Below, piece after piece: positions 7,922 through 15,649 of a stretch of DNA of 24,847 bases (positions within the stretch are counted from its first letter, which is position 1; each line of letters starts with the position of its first letter). The stretch covers positions 1 to 24,847 of IMG/VR virus record IMGVR_UViG_3300010354_000607; one strand, 5' to 3'. Position numbers and translations under genes: made by a program. This DNA comes from a virus. The notes beneath the pieces are model-generated. The model was not told where the DNA came from, searched no databases, and was given only the letters and a program-made list of their open reading frames with translations.

Positions 7922-9643
7922 ATGGCATTCCAATTGAGCCCCGGAGTAAACATAACAGAAAAAGACATTACTTTAATTGTACCTGCAGTAGCAACAACCC
8001 CAGGTGGCATGGTATCACCATTCCAATGGGGTCCAGCAGAGGAAGTTAATTTAATTGACAATGAAAGAACCCTTGTTCAAACATTTAGCACACCAAGAGA
8101 CACAGACTATTATTCAAAATTCTGGTACTGTGCATCAAATTTCTTGGCTTACGGCAATAACCTAAAGGTTGTACGTGCAGTAACCGCTGCAGATTTAAAT
8201 GCCGTCAGCACTGGTGCTGGTGTTCAAATTAAAAATCTCCAAACTTATACCACAAGCGGTGCCACTTTATTAAGTGGTAAAGGTCCTTGGGCCGCTAAAT
8301 ATCCAGGAGATCTCGGTAACAGCCTAAAGGTTGTAGTTCTCGACTCTGCTTCTAGCGATAACTATGGCGAAACAAGTGGAACAGAAGATTATGCAGATTG
8401 GATGGACAACTTTGATAACGTTCCATCAACATCAACATATGCAGAAAGTTTAGGTCTCTCAGGTATTAATGATGAAATTCACATACTAGTAATTGATAAA
8501 GACGGTAAGTGGACAGGTACTCCCGGAACAATATTAGAAAAATATGCATTCTTATCCAAAGCCAGCAATGGTATTAAATCTGATGGCACAAGCAACTACT
8601 ACAAAACAGTTATAAACAATGAATCAAAATATATCTGGTGGGTAAGCCATCCCCAAAGCAAAACATGGGGTACAGAATTAACTCCAACTGCAGCAGCATT
8701 CCCAGTATTAAGTGGATCAATCCAAATTAATTCACTAGTAAATGGTGCAAATCACACATCAATTTCTGATGCTGCAATTGCTGCACTATATAACACATAC
8801 TTTGGTGACCCAGATGAAATCGATGTTTCATTCTTCATCGCCGGTCCACTAGAGGCATCTGCTGCTAAAGAAGTGATTGAAACTGCAGAACAACGAAAAG
8901 ATTGTATTGCTTTCGTATCTGCAACAACTGTAGATGCAACGGACACAATTCAAACCAAACTAACAGACGCACTAACATATAGAACAGATCTCCAAATCTC
9001 TTCTTCATATGGCGTAATGGATAGTGGCAATAAATTACAATACGACAGATATAATGACGTATATCGTTACATCCCATTATGTGCTGACGTTGCTGGATGC
9101 TGCGTAAGAACAGATCAAGATAGAGATCCTTGGTTCTCTCCAGCCGGTGCAGATAGAGGTAGAATTTTAAATGCAGTTCGTTTAGCATATAATCCTCCAA
9201 AGGCACACAGAGACGAATTATACAAGAAGGGAATCAACCCAGTAGTATCTTTCGAAGGGGCTGGCCCAATTCTCTTTGGTGATAGAACACTATTATCTAA
9301 GCCAAGTGCTTTTGATAGAATCAATGTAAGAAGACTCTTCATTGTTCTAGAGAAGGCAATTGCAACTGCTGCCAGAAACATTCTCTTTGAATTTAATGAT
9401 GAATTTACTCGTTCACAATTTAAATTATTAGTTGAACCATATTTAACAAATGTAAAGGCAAGAAGAGGCATTACAGACTTTAAGGTTGTTTGCGATGAAA
9501 CAAATAATACAGGTCAAGTAATTGACAGTAATAATTTTGTTGCTGATATTTACATTAAACCAAATCGTTCAATTAACTTTATACAACTTAATTTTATCGC
9601 AACTCCAACTGGATTATCTTTCGAAGAAGTCACAGGATTCTGA
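7922..9643 (+). CDS. 18: Contractile tail sheath protein gp18
   Basis: A 573-residue tail sheath subunit. The N-terminus LSPGVNITEKD, then PFQWGPAEEV, and the NFLAYGNNLKVVRAV block (about residues 75-90) follow T4 gp18 closely. The C-terminal half is also diagnostic: QYDRYNDVYRYIPLCADVAG, CVRTDQDRDPWFSPAGxxRG, FDRINVRRLF, EFNDEFTRSQF and the SINFIQLNFIATPTGLSFEE end. It is shorter than T4 gp18 (659 aa), with a reduced variable middle domain. A strong AAGGAG site lies before the ATG. Use of AAG, GGT and CCA looks more biased than in the fibre genes, as expected for an abundant virion protein. Confidence 0.96.
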   Translation: MAFQLSPGVNITEKDITLIVPAVATTPGGMVSPFQWGPAEEVNLIDNERTLVQTFSTPRDTDYYSKFWYCASNFLAYGNNLKVVRAVTAADLNAVSTGAGVQIKNLQTYTTSGATLLSGKGPWAAKYPGDLGNSLKVVVLDSASSDNYGETSGTEDYADWMDNFDNVPSTSTYAESLGLSGINDEIHILVIDKDGKWTGTPGTILEKYAFLSKASNGIKSDGTSNYYKTVINNESKYIWWVSHPQSKTWGTELTPTAAAFPVLSGSIQINSLVNGANHTSISDAAIAALYNTYFGDPDEIDVSFFIAGPLEASAAKEVIETAEQRKDCIAFVSATTVDATDTIQTKLTDALTYRTDLQISSSYGVMDSGNKLQYDRYNDVYRYIPLCADVAGCCVRTDQDRDPWFSPAGADRGRILNAVRLAYNPPKAHRDELYKKGINPVVSFEGAGPILFGDRTLLSKPSAFDRINVRRLFIVLEKAIATAARNILFEFNDEFTRSQFKLLVEPYLTNVKARRGITDFKVVCDETNNTGQVIDSNNFVADIYIKPNRSINFIQLNFIATPTGLSFEEVTGF

Positions 9644-9651
9644 TATAAATA
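9644..9651 (+). promoter_or_regulatory. T4-type late promoter core before gp19
   Basis: Exact TATAAATA starting in the base after the gp18 TGA stop and 26 nt before the gp19 ATG. The spacing equals that at gp13, predicting a leader of about 13 nt holding the AGAGGA ribosome-binding site. Confidence 0.75.
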
Positions 9652-9669
9652 GTAAAGAGGAAAAAACAA

Positions 9670-10227
9670 ATGACAGATATTTCTAAATTTATCAATAGAT
9701 TCGATGGTGGCGCAAGACCAAATCTTTTTAAGGTAACCTTCACAGGTGTACCAACTGGTAATCTAGATGCAGATACTCTTCAAGTTTATTGCAAGGCTGC
9801 TCAAGTTCCAGCAACTACATTAGGTGCTATTCCAGTAAATTTTATGGGTCGTATAGTACAAATACCCGGCGATAGAACCTTTGAAGATTGGACAGTTACA
9901 GTAATAAACGATGAAGCCATGACCAACAGAAGATTCTTTGAACAATGGAACGCATGGTTCAATGGACATCTAACAAATGTTGGACAAGGAAATGGTCAGT
10001 CGCATATTGACGCTCTATCTCAAGCAACAGCAGTTGTTGAACAATTAGATAGACAACACAAGACACAAAGAGCATATACATTAAAGCACGTATGGTGCGA
10101 AAATGTACAAGCATATGATGTGTCTTACAATGATAATGATACAGTTTCTGAATTCCAAGTAACATTTAAATATCACGGACTTTCTGTAGGCGATGCACCA
10201 AGTGCAAACTCTGCAGAGTTAGGATAA
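9670..10227 (+). CDS. 19: Tail tube protein gp19
   Basis: A 185-residue homologue of T4 gp19 (163 aa), the subunit of the inner tube through which DNA passes. Family features are the N-terminal FINRFDGGARPNLFKVTF strand, the YCKAAQVPATTLG segment (about residues 36-48), the FMGRIVQIPGDRTFEDWTVTVINDE block (about 58-82), the RRFFEQWNAW helix, and a C-terminal EFQVTFKYHG strand. It follows gp18 as in T4 and has its own late promoter, consistent with the need for many copies. The extra length relative to T4 is at the C-terminus and around residues 100-125. Confidence 0.94.
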   Translation: MTDISKFINRFDGGARPNLFKVTFTGVPTGNLDADTLQVYCKAAQVPATTLGAIPVNFMGRIVQIPGDRTFEDWTVTVINDEAMTNRRFFEQWNAWFNGHLTNVGQGNGQSHIDALSQATAVVEQLDRQHKTQRAYTLKHVWCENVQAYDVSYNDNDTVSEFQVTFKYHGLSVGDAPSANSAELG

Positions 10228-10248
10228 TTTTTTTGAAAGTATTATATT

Positions 10249-11901
10249 ATGGCATTTAATTTTTTCGGTTTTGAATTTCGTAAACAAAAAGAAGATAAGC
10301 CGTTATCATTTGCAGCCCCATTGACCGATGATGGGGCTGCTTATATTGAGGCAGGTGGTCTTCAAGGTTATTATGTAGATCTTGATGGTTATCTTAGATC
10401 TGATTCGGATTTAATTAAAAAATACCGTGAAATGAGTTTACATGCGGATGTAGACATGGCAATTACCGGAGTTATGAATGATTTTTTAACTCCTGATGCA
10501 AGTGGCGTTTTAGTTAAATTAAATACTGATAAATTAAAGTTACCGTATCCTATACGCAAAATGATGATTGAAGAATTTCAACAAATTCTTCATTTATTAG
10601 ATTTTAATAGAAAAGGATTTGAAATAGTTCGAAGATGGTATATTGATGGTCGTCTGTATTACCATCAAATATTGCACGATGAAACTAATATGGGTTTACG
10701 AGAATTAAGACAAGTAGATCCTTTAAAAATTAAAAAGGTAAAAGAAGTAACACAAAAAACAAGATTAAACAATGTTGATATGGTTACTGATTATCAAGAG
10801 TATTATGTTTATACTCCAGTAGAAAGAACAAATTCTTATACAAATTCATACGAAACTACTCAAGGTATTCGTATTGCTCCAGATGCAATCAATTATGTGC
10901 ACTCTGGGTTATATGATTCTGTATCAAGAAGAATTGTAAGCCACTTACACAAAGCAATCAAGCCACTCAATCAATTAAGAATGATTGAAGATGCTACGGT
11001 CATTTATCGTGTCTCTAGAGCACCAGAACGCCGTGTGTTCTACATAGACGTAGGATCTTTACCAAAGGTAAAAGCAGAACAATATCTACGCGATCAAATG
11101 AATCGCTATCGTAATAAGATTGTTTACGATGCAGGCACAGGCGAAATGCGTGACGATAAAAAGCATATGTCTATGCTTGAAGATTTCTGGCTACCTCGTA
11201 GAGAAGGTGGTAAGGGAACAGAAATTTCAACACTACCCGGAGGCCAAAACTTAGGCGAGATGGCAGATGTTGAATACTTCCAAAAGAAACTTTATATGGC
11301 TCTAAATATTCCAATTACCCGCATGCAAGCGGATAATGGATTTAATATGGGCAGAGCATCAGAAATTACAAGAGATGAATTAAAATTTGCTAAATTTATC
11401 GACAGAATGAGAATTAAATTCTCTGAACTGTTTACCAACTTCTTAAAGACACAATTATTAGCAAAAGGAATAATGAATGAAGAAGATTGGAAAGAAATTG
11501 AACAAGACATTAAGGTAGAATTTTCTACAGATACTTATTTTGCTGAATCAAAACAAACAGAATTGATTAAAGAAAGAATGTCCGTTCTCAGAGAAGTTGC
11601 AGATTACTCAGGTAAATTCTTTTCGGATAAATGGATTCGTAAAAATATTCTTCGACAAACTGATGATGAAATTGAAGAAATTGATCGTGAGATTGAAGAA
11701 GAGAAGGCAATACAAACTGCAGAGATTGAAGCCCAAGCACAACAGCAACAAGCACAAGCTGCAACACAACAAGCCGCTGCAGCAGAAGCGGGTGGTGGGG
11801 GAGCCGAAGCCCCTCCACAAGAAGAAGGTGGCGGCGGGCAACAACAAGTAAGCGAACAACCAGAAACAAGAGATATTTATGATGTTAGCGACTTGTTATA
11901 A
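10249..11901 (+). CDS. 20: Portal vertex protein gp20
   Basis: A 550-residue homologue of T4 gp20 (524 aa), the dodecameric portal and initiator of prohead assembly. Recognisable blocks are KYREMSLHADVDMAITGVMND (about residues 59-79), a WYIDGRLYYH core, EDATVIYRVSRAPERRVFYIDVG (about 247-269), NKIVYDAGTG and the LPGGQNLGEMADVEYFQKKLYMALNIP region. The last 70 residues are Gln/Ala/Gly-rich and low in complexity. The ribosome-binding site is weak (GAAAG), and no late promoter core lies in the 21-nt gap after gp19, so it is probably read through from gp19. A strong hairpin lies within codons 22-31. A late promoter for the next block overlaps its stop. Confidence 0.95.
   Translation: MAFNFFGFEFRKQKEDKPLSFAAPLTDDGAAYIEAGGLQGYYVDLDGYLRSDSDLIKKYREMSLHADVDMAITGVMNDFLTPDASGVLVKLNTDKLKLPYPIRKMMIEEFQQILHLLDFNRKGFEIVRRWYIDGRLYYHQILHDETNMGLRELRQVDPLKIKKVKEVTQKTRLNNVDMVTDYQEYYVYTPVERTNSYTNSYETTQGIRIAPDAINYVHSGLYDSVSRRIVSHLHKAIKPLNQLRMIEDATVIYRVSRAPERRVFYIDVGSLPKVKAEQYLRDQMNRYRNKIVYDAGTGEMRDDKKHMSMLEDFWLPRREGGKGTEISTLPGGQNLGEMADVEYFQKKLYMALNIPITRMQADNGFNMGRASEITRDELKFAKFIDRMRIKFSELFTNFLKTQLLAKGIMNEEDWKEIEQDIKVEFSTDTYFAESKQTELIKERMSVLREVADYSGKFFSDKWIRKNILRQTDDEIEEIDREIEEEKAIQTAEIEAQAQQQQAQAATQQAAAAEAGGGGAEAPPQEEGGGGQQQVSEQPETRDIYDVSDLL
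10312..10340 (+). other. GC-rich hairpin inside the start of the portal gene
   Basis: A perfect 10-bp inverted repeat, GCAGCCCCAT at 10312-10321 and ATGGGGCTGC at 10331-10340, with a 9-nt loop. It begins 63 nt after the gp20 start codon. Seven of ten pairs are G-C in otherwise AT-rich DNA. The sequence after it is U-rich only in part, so a full terminator is unlikely. Confidence 0.6.
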
Positions 11902-11904
11902 ATA
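11897..11904 (+). promoter_or_regulatory. T4-type late promoter core opening the accessory block
   Basis: Exact TATAAATA that overlaps the gp20 TAA stop (11899-11901), 27 nt before the next ATG. An AGGAG site at 11913-11917 follows in the predicted short leader. Confidence 0.72.
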
Positions 11905-11923
11905 AGATAAACAGGAGATTTAA

Positions 11924-12439
11924 ATGTCAGCAGCTTATTACGATTTTTATGCAGAACAAAATTCATCATTTGTTGTTAAAATTAACATGTTAGATAAATT
12001 TAGCAACCAAATTTGCATGAGTAAATCAAATGAAGCAAATGGTGAATATATCGATGTTCCTGCTGAGTTGGCTGCTATTGGTTATACAAGAATTTACAGT
12101 TTAGAGGGAACATTGACTGTTAGGCCATCTTTAACTGCAGGAGCATCTGGTAATGAATTATTATTTACTGGTAACGCAGGCGTAACATGCGACGGTACAA
12201 CTCCCACTTCTTCTGTAGGACAACTATATTTTAAAGCCAAAGGCGATGATCATAATTTAGTAATTTATTATCCGGACATCACAATCAGTCCGGGCACATA
12301 CTTTTATGATTTTGAAATTCGCTATTGCAAAGGATTTTATGCAACAGGCGGAACCCCAGTAACAAGAGATACTAGTGTTTCCCCAAATACATTAAGAATT
12401 TTACAAGGAAAATTTATAATTATACCAAAGGTACAATAA
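11924..12439 (+). CDS. Small beta-rich putative virion protein (BppU-N-like layout)
   Basis: A 171-residue protein, first gene of the block between gp20 and gp21, with a clear AGGAG site and its own late promoter. The N-terminus (YYDFYAEQNSSFVVKINMLD) and C-terminus (SPGTYFYDFEIRYC, then LRILQGKFIIIPKV) have the shape of baseplate or appendage N-terminal domains such as BppU-N: an opening strand pair on a polymer-like motif, then GxYxYDxE and a final GKxxIxPxV strand. This similarity is judged by pattern only. It has three Cys and no signal peptide or coiled coil. It may anchor the larger Ser-linker proteins encoded just downstream, but that is inference from order alone. Confidence 0.7.
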   Translation: MSAAYYDFYAEQNSSFVVKINMLDKFSNQICMSKSNEANGEYIDVPAELAAIGYTRIYSLEGTLTVRPSLTAGASGNELLFTGNAGVTCDGTTPTSSVGQLYFKAKGDDHNLVIYYPDITISPGTYFYDFEIRYCKGFYATGGTPVTRDTSVSPNTLRILQGKFIIIPKVQ

Positions 12440-12440
12440 T

Positions 12441-12668
12441 ATGGTTTTGACTGTTTATACTCCAAACAATTTTTCAATCAAAAATATAACAGAAAATCAT
12501 ATTGAAATTATTAATTATGGATACACTCCTTCATCTTTTCTTAAACTGTATGAAATAAATTACGACCATAAAACAAAATATCCATCAACAGCATCTTTAG
12601 TGGTAGATAACTTATCAATTTGTGATGACGCATATTCCATCAACACAACTATAGACAAATGCGGTTAA
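12441..12668 (+). CDS. 75-aa protein related to N-terminus of the next gene product
   Basis: A 75-residue protein starting one base after the previous stop, with an AAAGG site at 12427-12431. Its C-terminal part contains SICDDAYSINTTIDKC (residues 59-74). The 981-aa product encoded next has SLCDEFYSVRTEDIEC at residues 66-81, with the same 13-residue Cys spacing. A preceding LYEINYD segment also aligns loosely with VYDTDFLY of the larger protein. This suggests a duplicated small domain, free-standing here. No catalytic motif is present. It ends 6 nt before the next gene. Confidence 0.65.
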   Translation: MVLTVYTPNNFSIKNITENHIEIINYGYTPSSFLKLYEINYDHKTKYPSTASLVVDNLSICDDAYSINTTIDKCG

Positions 12669-12674
12669 TATCAA

Positions 12675-15620
12675 ATGGCATTTCAATTTTCGAAAACAAA
12701 TCTTCTATACATTGCAGGAAGAGCCCAAAGAAAAATAGAAGAAAATACTGATAAGAAAATATTAACAGTATATGATACTGATTTTTTATATACAACAACA
12801 GATCTTTCTAGAGAATTAGTAAATAAAATTGATGCAAGTTATGGTATCGTAAGAATCGAAACACAAGTGTCGTTGTGTGATGAGTTTTATTCTGTACGAA
12901 CAGAAGATATCGAATGCCAACCAGAATGTGTTTATTGTAATTGCACACAAGGATCTACTTCGTCTATAAGCACAACATGTGGGCTAGAAGCACCATACGA
13001 AATAACATGTTCGTGTTTTGATAACACTATAAATGGCTGTGAACATGTTATGACTTTAAATCTAACACAGTCTTGTTGTGATGGTGGAGGAGCAACACAA
13101 AGAACTGGGAAACCATGTTTTAAAACATTTAATTCAAACAGAAGCGGGTCTAAAACAATAACATCTCCTCCAATTTGGCATGTTCCTTTTGATAATGATA
13201 CTCAGCAAACCGTTGGTGAGTACAAAAGGCCAACTATGGTTTCTGGCGACAATCATGTTGTATCGTTTGCGCGAAAATACGAAAATTTAAATGCATTGTT
13301 AGATCCAACTACACCGGAACCATATCCAGAATTAGTTGCTTGGGGGGATAATAGTTTAAATCAAATTAACAGCGTTCCAAAACTATGTAATCCGCCACCA
13401 ACATGTAGCAGTAGCAGTGGTGAATTTTGTAGATGTACAGAAGCCGATTCTGATATACAATTTGGCCAATTTGCCGGTGGTGAACCAAAAGTTGCAATAA
13501 GCGCTGTTGGCGATTCTACATTTTTAGCACACCAAAAGAAAAGTGAACCTTCAAAATTAGTTGTAAAATCTTTTGGCAAAACACAATTTAATCATGAGTT
13601 TAATTTTAATGGCAATCCAGACAATAACATTAGAATTTCTCCAACGGAGAGCATTTCGGGAATAAAAGAAGGAAGCATTAAAGGTATAAAATCCAACGGA
13701 AGAGACACAACAATGATGATATCTTCCGATGGAAGATTTTTAATGAGTTTAAATGATGGTGCTGCTTTTAGCAGTTTACAAGATACAATATATGCAGGAA
13801 AACCTATAAAATATGATCAAACACAAGTAAAATTTGGTACAACTCAAGGATCGGTTTTAAAAATTACCTCTGGAATAAATACACAAACATTTAGTGAACT
13901 TGTTGGCACAACAAAAGATAATTTAGTTTTATCTCAATCTCCAAAAATATTAAAAAGTTCAAATACAAAACAAATAAATGGCCAAACAATTTATGATATT
14001 GATTATAATATGAATTTTGGTTCTATACAAGAACCTTTGCCGTTGGGTGGTGGTGCCGTAAACAATTTAACAAGTTTTAGAAATAAAGTTGTAGATTCTA
14101 GCGGTTCTTGGAATAAAAGCAAACAAGTATATGAAATGCAAATTTCAAAAAATAATACTATAGCCGCAATGACAACAAAGGGAGATTATCCCACTTGGCC
14201 TTCAGACAATAATCCTAGAGTTCTTGCAAATAACTCTAATGTGCTAGATTTAAATTTTCAATCTATTTTAGGGAGTGCGAGTGGTAATTCTATACCAGGA
14301 TCATCTTTTAGTAAAATAGATAATAATACTTCATTCAAAATGAGTGACTCTGGTCATTTTTGTGTATTAGTAACAAACGAAGGAAAAGCAATCGTATCTA
14401 CATTAAAAGGATTGCCCGCGAGTGCAAGTTATAATTTTAATATACCATCTGATATGGTATTTGATCCAAGATACATTACAGTAACTGATGATAGTATCAC
14501 ATTAGTAGAATCTAATTGCACATATATAGAATCAGAGTATTTAACTAGAGCATTGGTTTATTCATATGCAGATATAAAAGCAGCTGCAGCAAGTTCTTCT
14601 GTAACTTTAAACGATAAAACAGACATTGAAGACCAATTAAGAACTAGTAGTCAATATATTTTAATTATAAAACATATTTTTGGACCAACACAAAATGTTA
14701 AATTTAAAATTGGAACAAAAAAAACTGCTGGCAATTTTGAATGGCTAGAAAAAATATTAAAAGTTACTGATGCAAAAAAACACATAAAAATATATTTAAC
14801 TGCAGCAGAAGCAACTCAATTATTAAATAAAATTTCTGTTTATGCATATGCTGGAGAGGTTACAAATCCAACTGCATATAATATATTTACTTCAAAAATT
14901 GATTGCACGACATCAACATCATCGACTACCAGTTCTTCATCATCTTCCCCGTGTAGAAGAATTGATGGAAGCATTAGCAGTTCAACAAGCAGCAGTACTA
15001 GTAGTGGAGGAACCGATAGCACTTCTTCTAGTTTATCATCAACATCTAGTCCTAGTTTCAGTTCATCTAGTGATAGTTTTAGTTCATCTAGTTCTAGTAG
15101 TGCAGGTACTGGGCCACCGCTTGGATTGATGTATGTATTTGGTGCGGCTAGTGGAAAATGTATAACTGGAGATTTTACATTTAATAATACTTGTTTAAAA
15201 TGTACTACTTGGGGAATTACAGATCCCGTAGAATGTTACTCTGCGTTTATGGCTTATATTGAAACAAACCCAAAAGCTTCTATATTGAGTGAATGGGGAG
15301 AATGCAATACATGCAATACTATATGCAATACATATGAAAATGTAAACACTATAGCAAGAAGTTGCTGTAAAAATACTGAAGAAAATAATTGTGGAACGGA
15401 TAGAGTTTGTATTAGTAAAAATTATTGCAATTGGATAAATGAAGGATTTGTTGACTCAGACTGTCCACAAAATTATAAATTAATAAGTGAAAATTATAGT
15501 ATATTATCGGGAAATGAATCTTCAAATTATTATGTTAATTGTTGCCATAGTTCCGATCCAAATGAGCCATTTGGTGTTTGTGGAGAAACTTGTGGTTCTG
15601 CTGGGTGTAACCAAAGTTAA
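12675..15620 (+). CDS. Large Cys- and Ser-rich putative virion appendage protein
   Basis: A 981-residue protein. Residues 1-81 share a short domain with the preceding 75-aa product. Residues 68-147 are Cys-dense, including CVYCNC, CSC and a CC pair. Around residues 190-300 there is an RCC1-repeat-like pattern, with GDNHVVSFAR and LVAWGDNSLNQ, and later similar segments hint at a beta-propeller. A Ser/Thr linker (about residues 747-809) separates a C-terminal domain of about 165 residues with some 18 Cys. There is no signal peptide, so the Cys must survive or pair after cell lysis. There is no Shine-Dalgarno before ATG 12675, so translation probably depends on the gene before. The function is unknown; a surface structure is inferred from its linkers, late context and position. 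Confidence 0.72.
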   Translation: MAFQFSKTNLLYIAGRAQRKIEENTDKKILTVYDTDFLYTTTDLSRELVNKIDASYGIVRIETQVSLCDEFYSVRTEDIECQPECVYCNCTQGSTSSISTTCGLEAPYEITCSCFDNTINGCEHVMTLNLTQSCCDGGGATQRTGKPCFKTFNSNRSGSKTITSPPIWHVPFDNDTQQTVGEYKRPTMVSGDNHVVSFARKYENLNALLDPTTPEPYPELVAWGDNSLNQINSVPKLCNPPPTCSSSSGEFCRCTEADSDIQFGQFAGGEPKVAISAVGDSTFLAHQKKSEPSKLVVKSFGKTQFNHEFNFNGNPDNNIRISPTESISGIKEGSIKGIKSNGRDTTMMISSDGRFLMSLNDGAAFSSLQDTIYAGKPIKYDQTQVKFGTTQGSVLKITSGINTQTFSELVGTTKDNLVLSQSPKILKSSNTKQINGQTIYDIDYNMNFGSIQEPLPLGGGAVNNLTSFRNKVVDSSGSWNKSKQVYEMQISKNNTIAAMTTKGDYPTWPSDNNPRVLANNSNVLDLNFQSILGSASGNSIPGSSFSKIDNNTSFKMSDSGHFCVLVTNEGKAIVSTLKGLPASASYNFNIPSDMVFDPRYITVTDDSITLVESNCTYIESEYLTRALVYSYADIKAAAASSSVTLNDKTDIEDQLRTSSQYILIIKHIFGPTQNVKFKIGTKKTAGNFEWLEKILKVTDAKKHIKIYLTAAEATQLLNKISVYAYAGEVTNPTAYNIFTSKIDCTTSTSSTTSSSSSSPCRRIDGSISSSTSSSTSSGGTDSTSSSLSSTSSPSFSSSSDSFSSSSSSSAGTGPPLGLMYVFGAASGKCITGDFTFNNTCLKCTTWGITDPVECYSAFMAYIETNPKASILSEWGECNTCNTICNTYENVNTIARSCCKNTEENNCGTDRVCISKNYCNWINEGFVDSDCPQNYKLISENYSILSGNESSNYYVNCCHSSDPNEPFGVCGETCGSAGCNQS
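14913..15101 (+). repeat. Ser/Thr-rich linker coding tract
   Basis: About 63 codons mostly for Ser and Thr, interrupted once by PCRRIDG. Short direct repeats such as AGTTCATCTAGT recur near 15059-15094. It joins the large N-terminal part to the Cys-rich C-terminal domain of the 981-aa protein. Confidence 0.75.
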
Positions 15621-15628
15621 TATAAATA
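15621..15628 (+). promoter_or_regulatory. T4-type late promoter core before the phosphoesterase-fibre gene
   Basis: Exact TATAAATA in the base after the previous TAA stop, 29 nt before ATG 15650. The leader has AAAAGGA at 15632-15638, a rather long spacing of about 12 nt from the ATG. Confidence 0.72.
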
Positions 15629-15649
15629 TTTAAAAGGATGATACTATAG

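Noticed and set aside
11588-11869. Several open frames on both strands over the gp20 3' end
   Set aside because: They arise from the Gln/Ala/Gly-rich end of gp20 and give Lys-, Leu- or Cys-biased peptides without start signals.
14840-15022. Minus-strand frame and the +2 frame 14842-15129 over the second Ser tract
   Set aside because: Both are low-complexity shadows of the 981-aa gene, with no ribosome-binding site and unnatural composition.
15638-15649. ATG followed by an in-frame TAG just before ATG 15650
   Set aside because: The AAAGG site would directly abut this ATG, with no room for initiation. A leader peptide of three codons is not supported.
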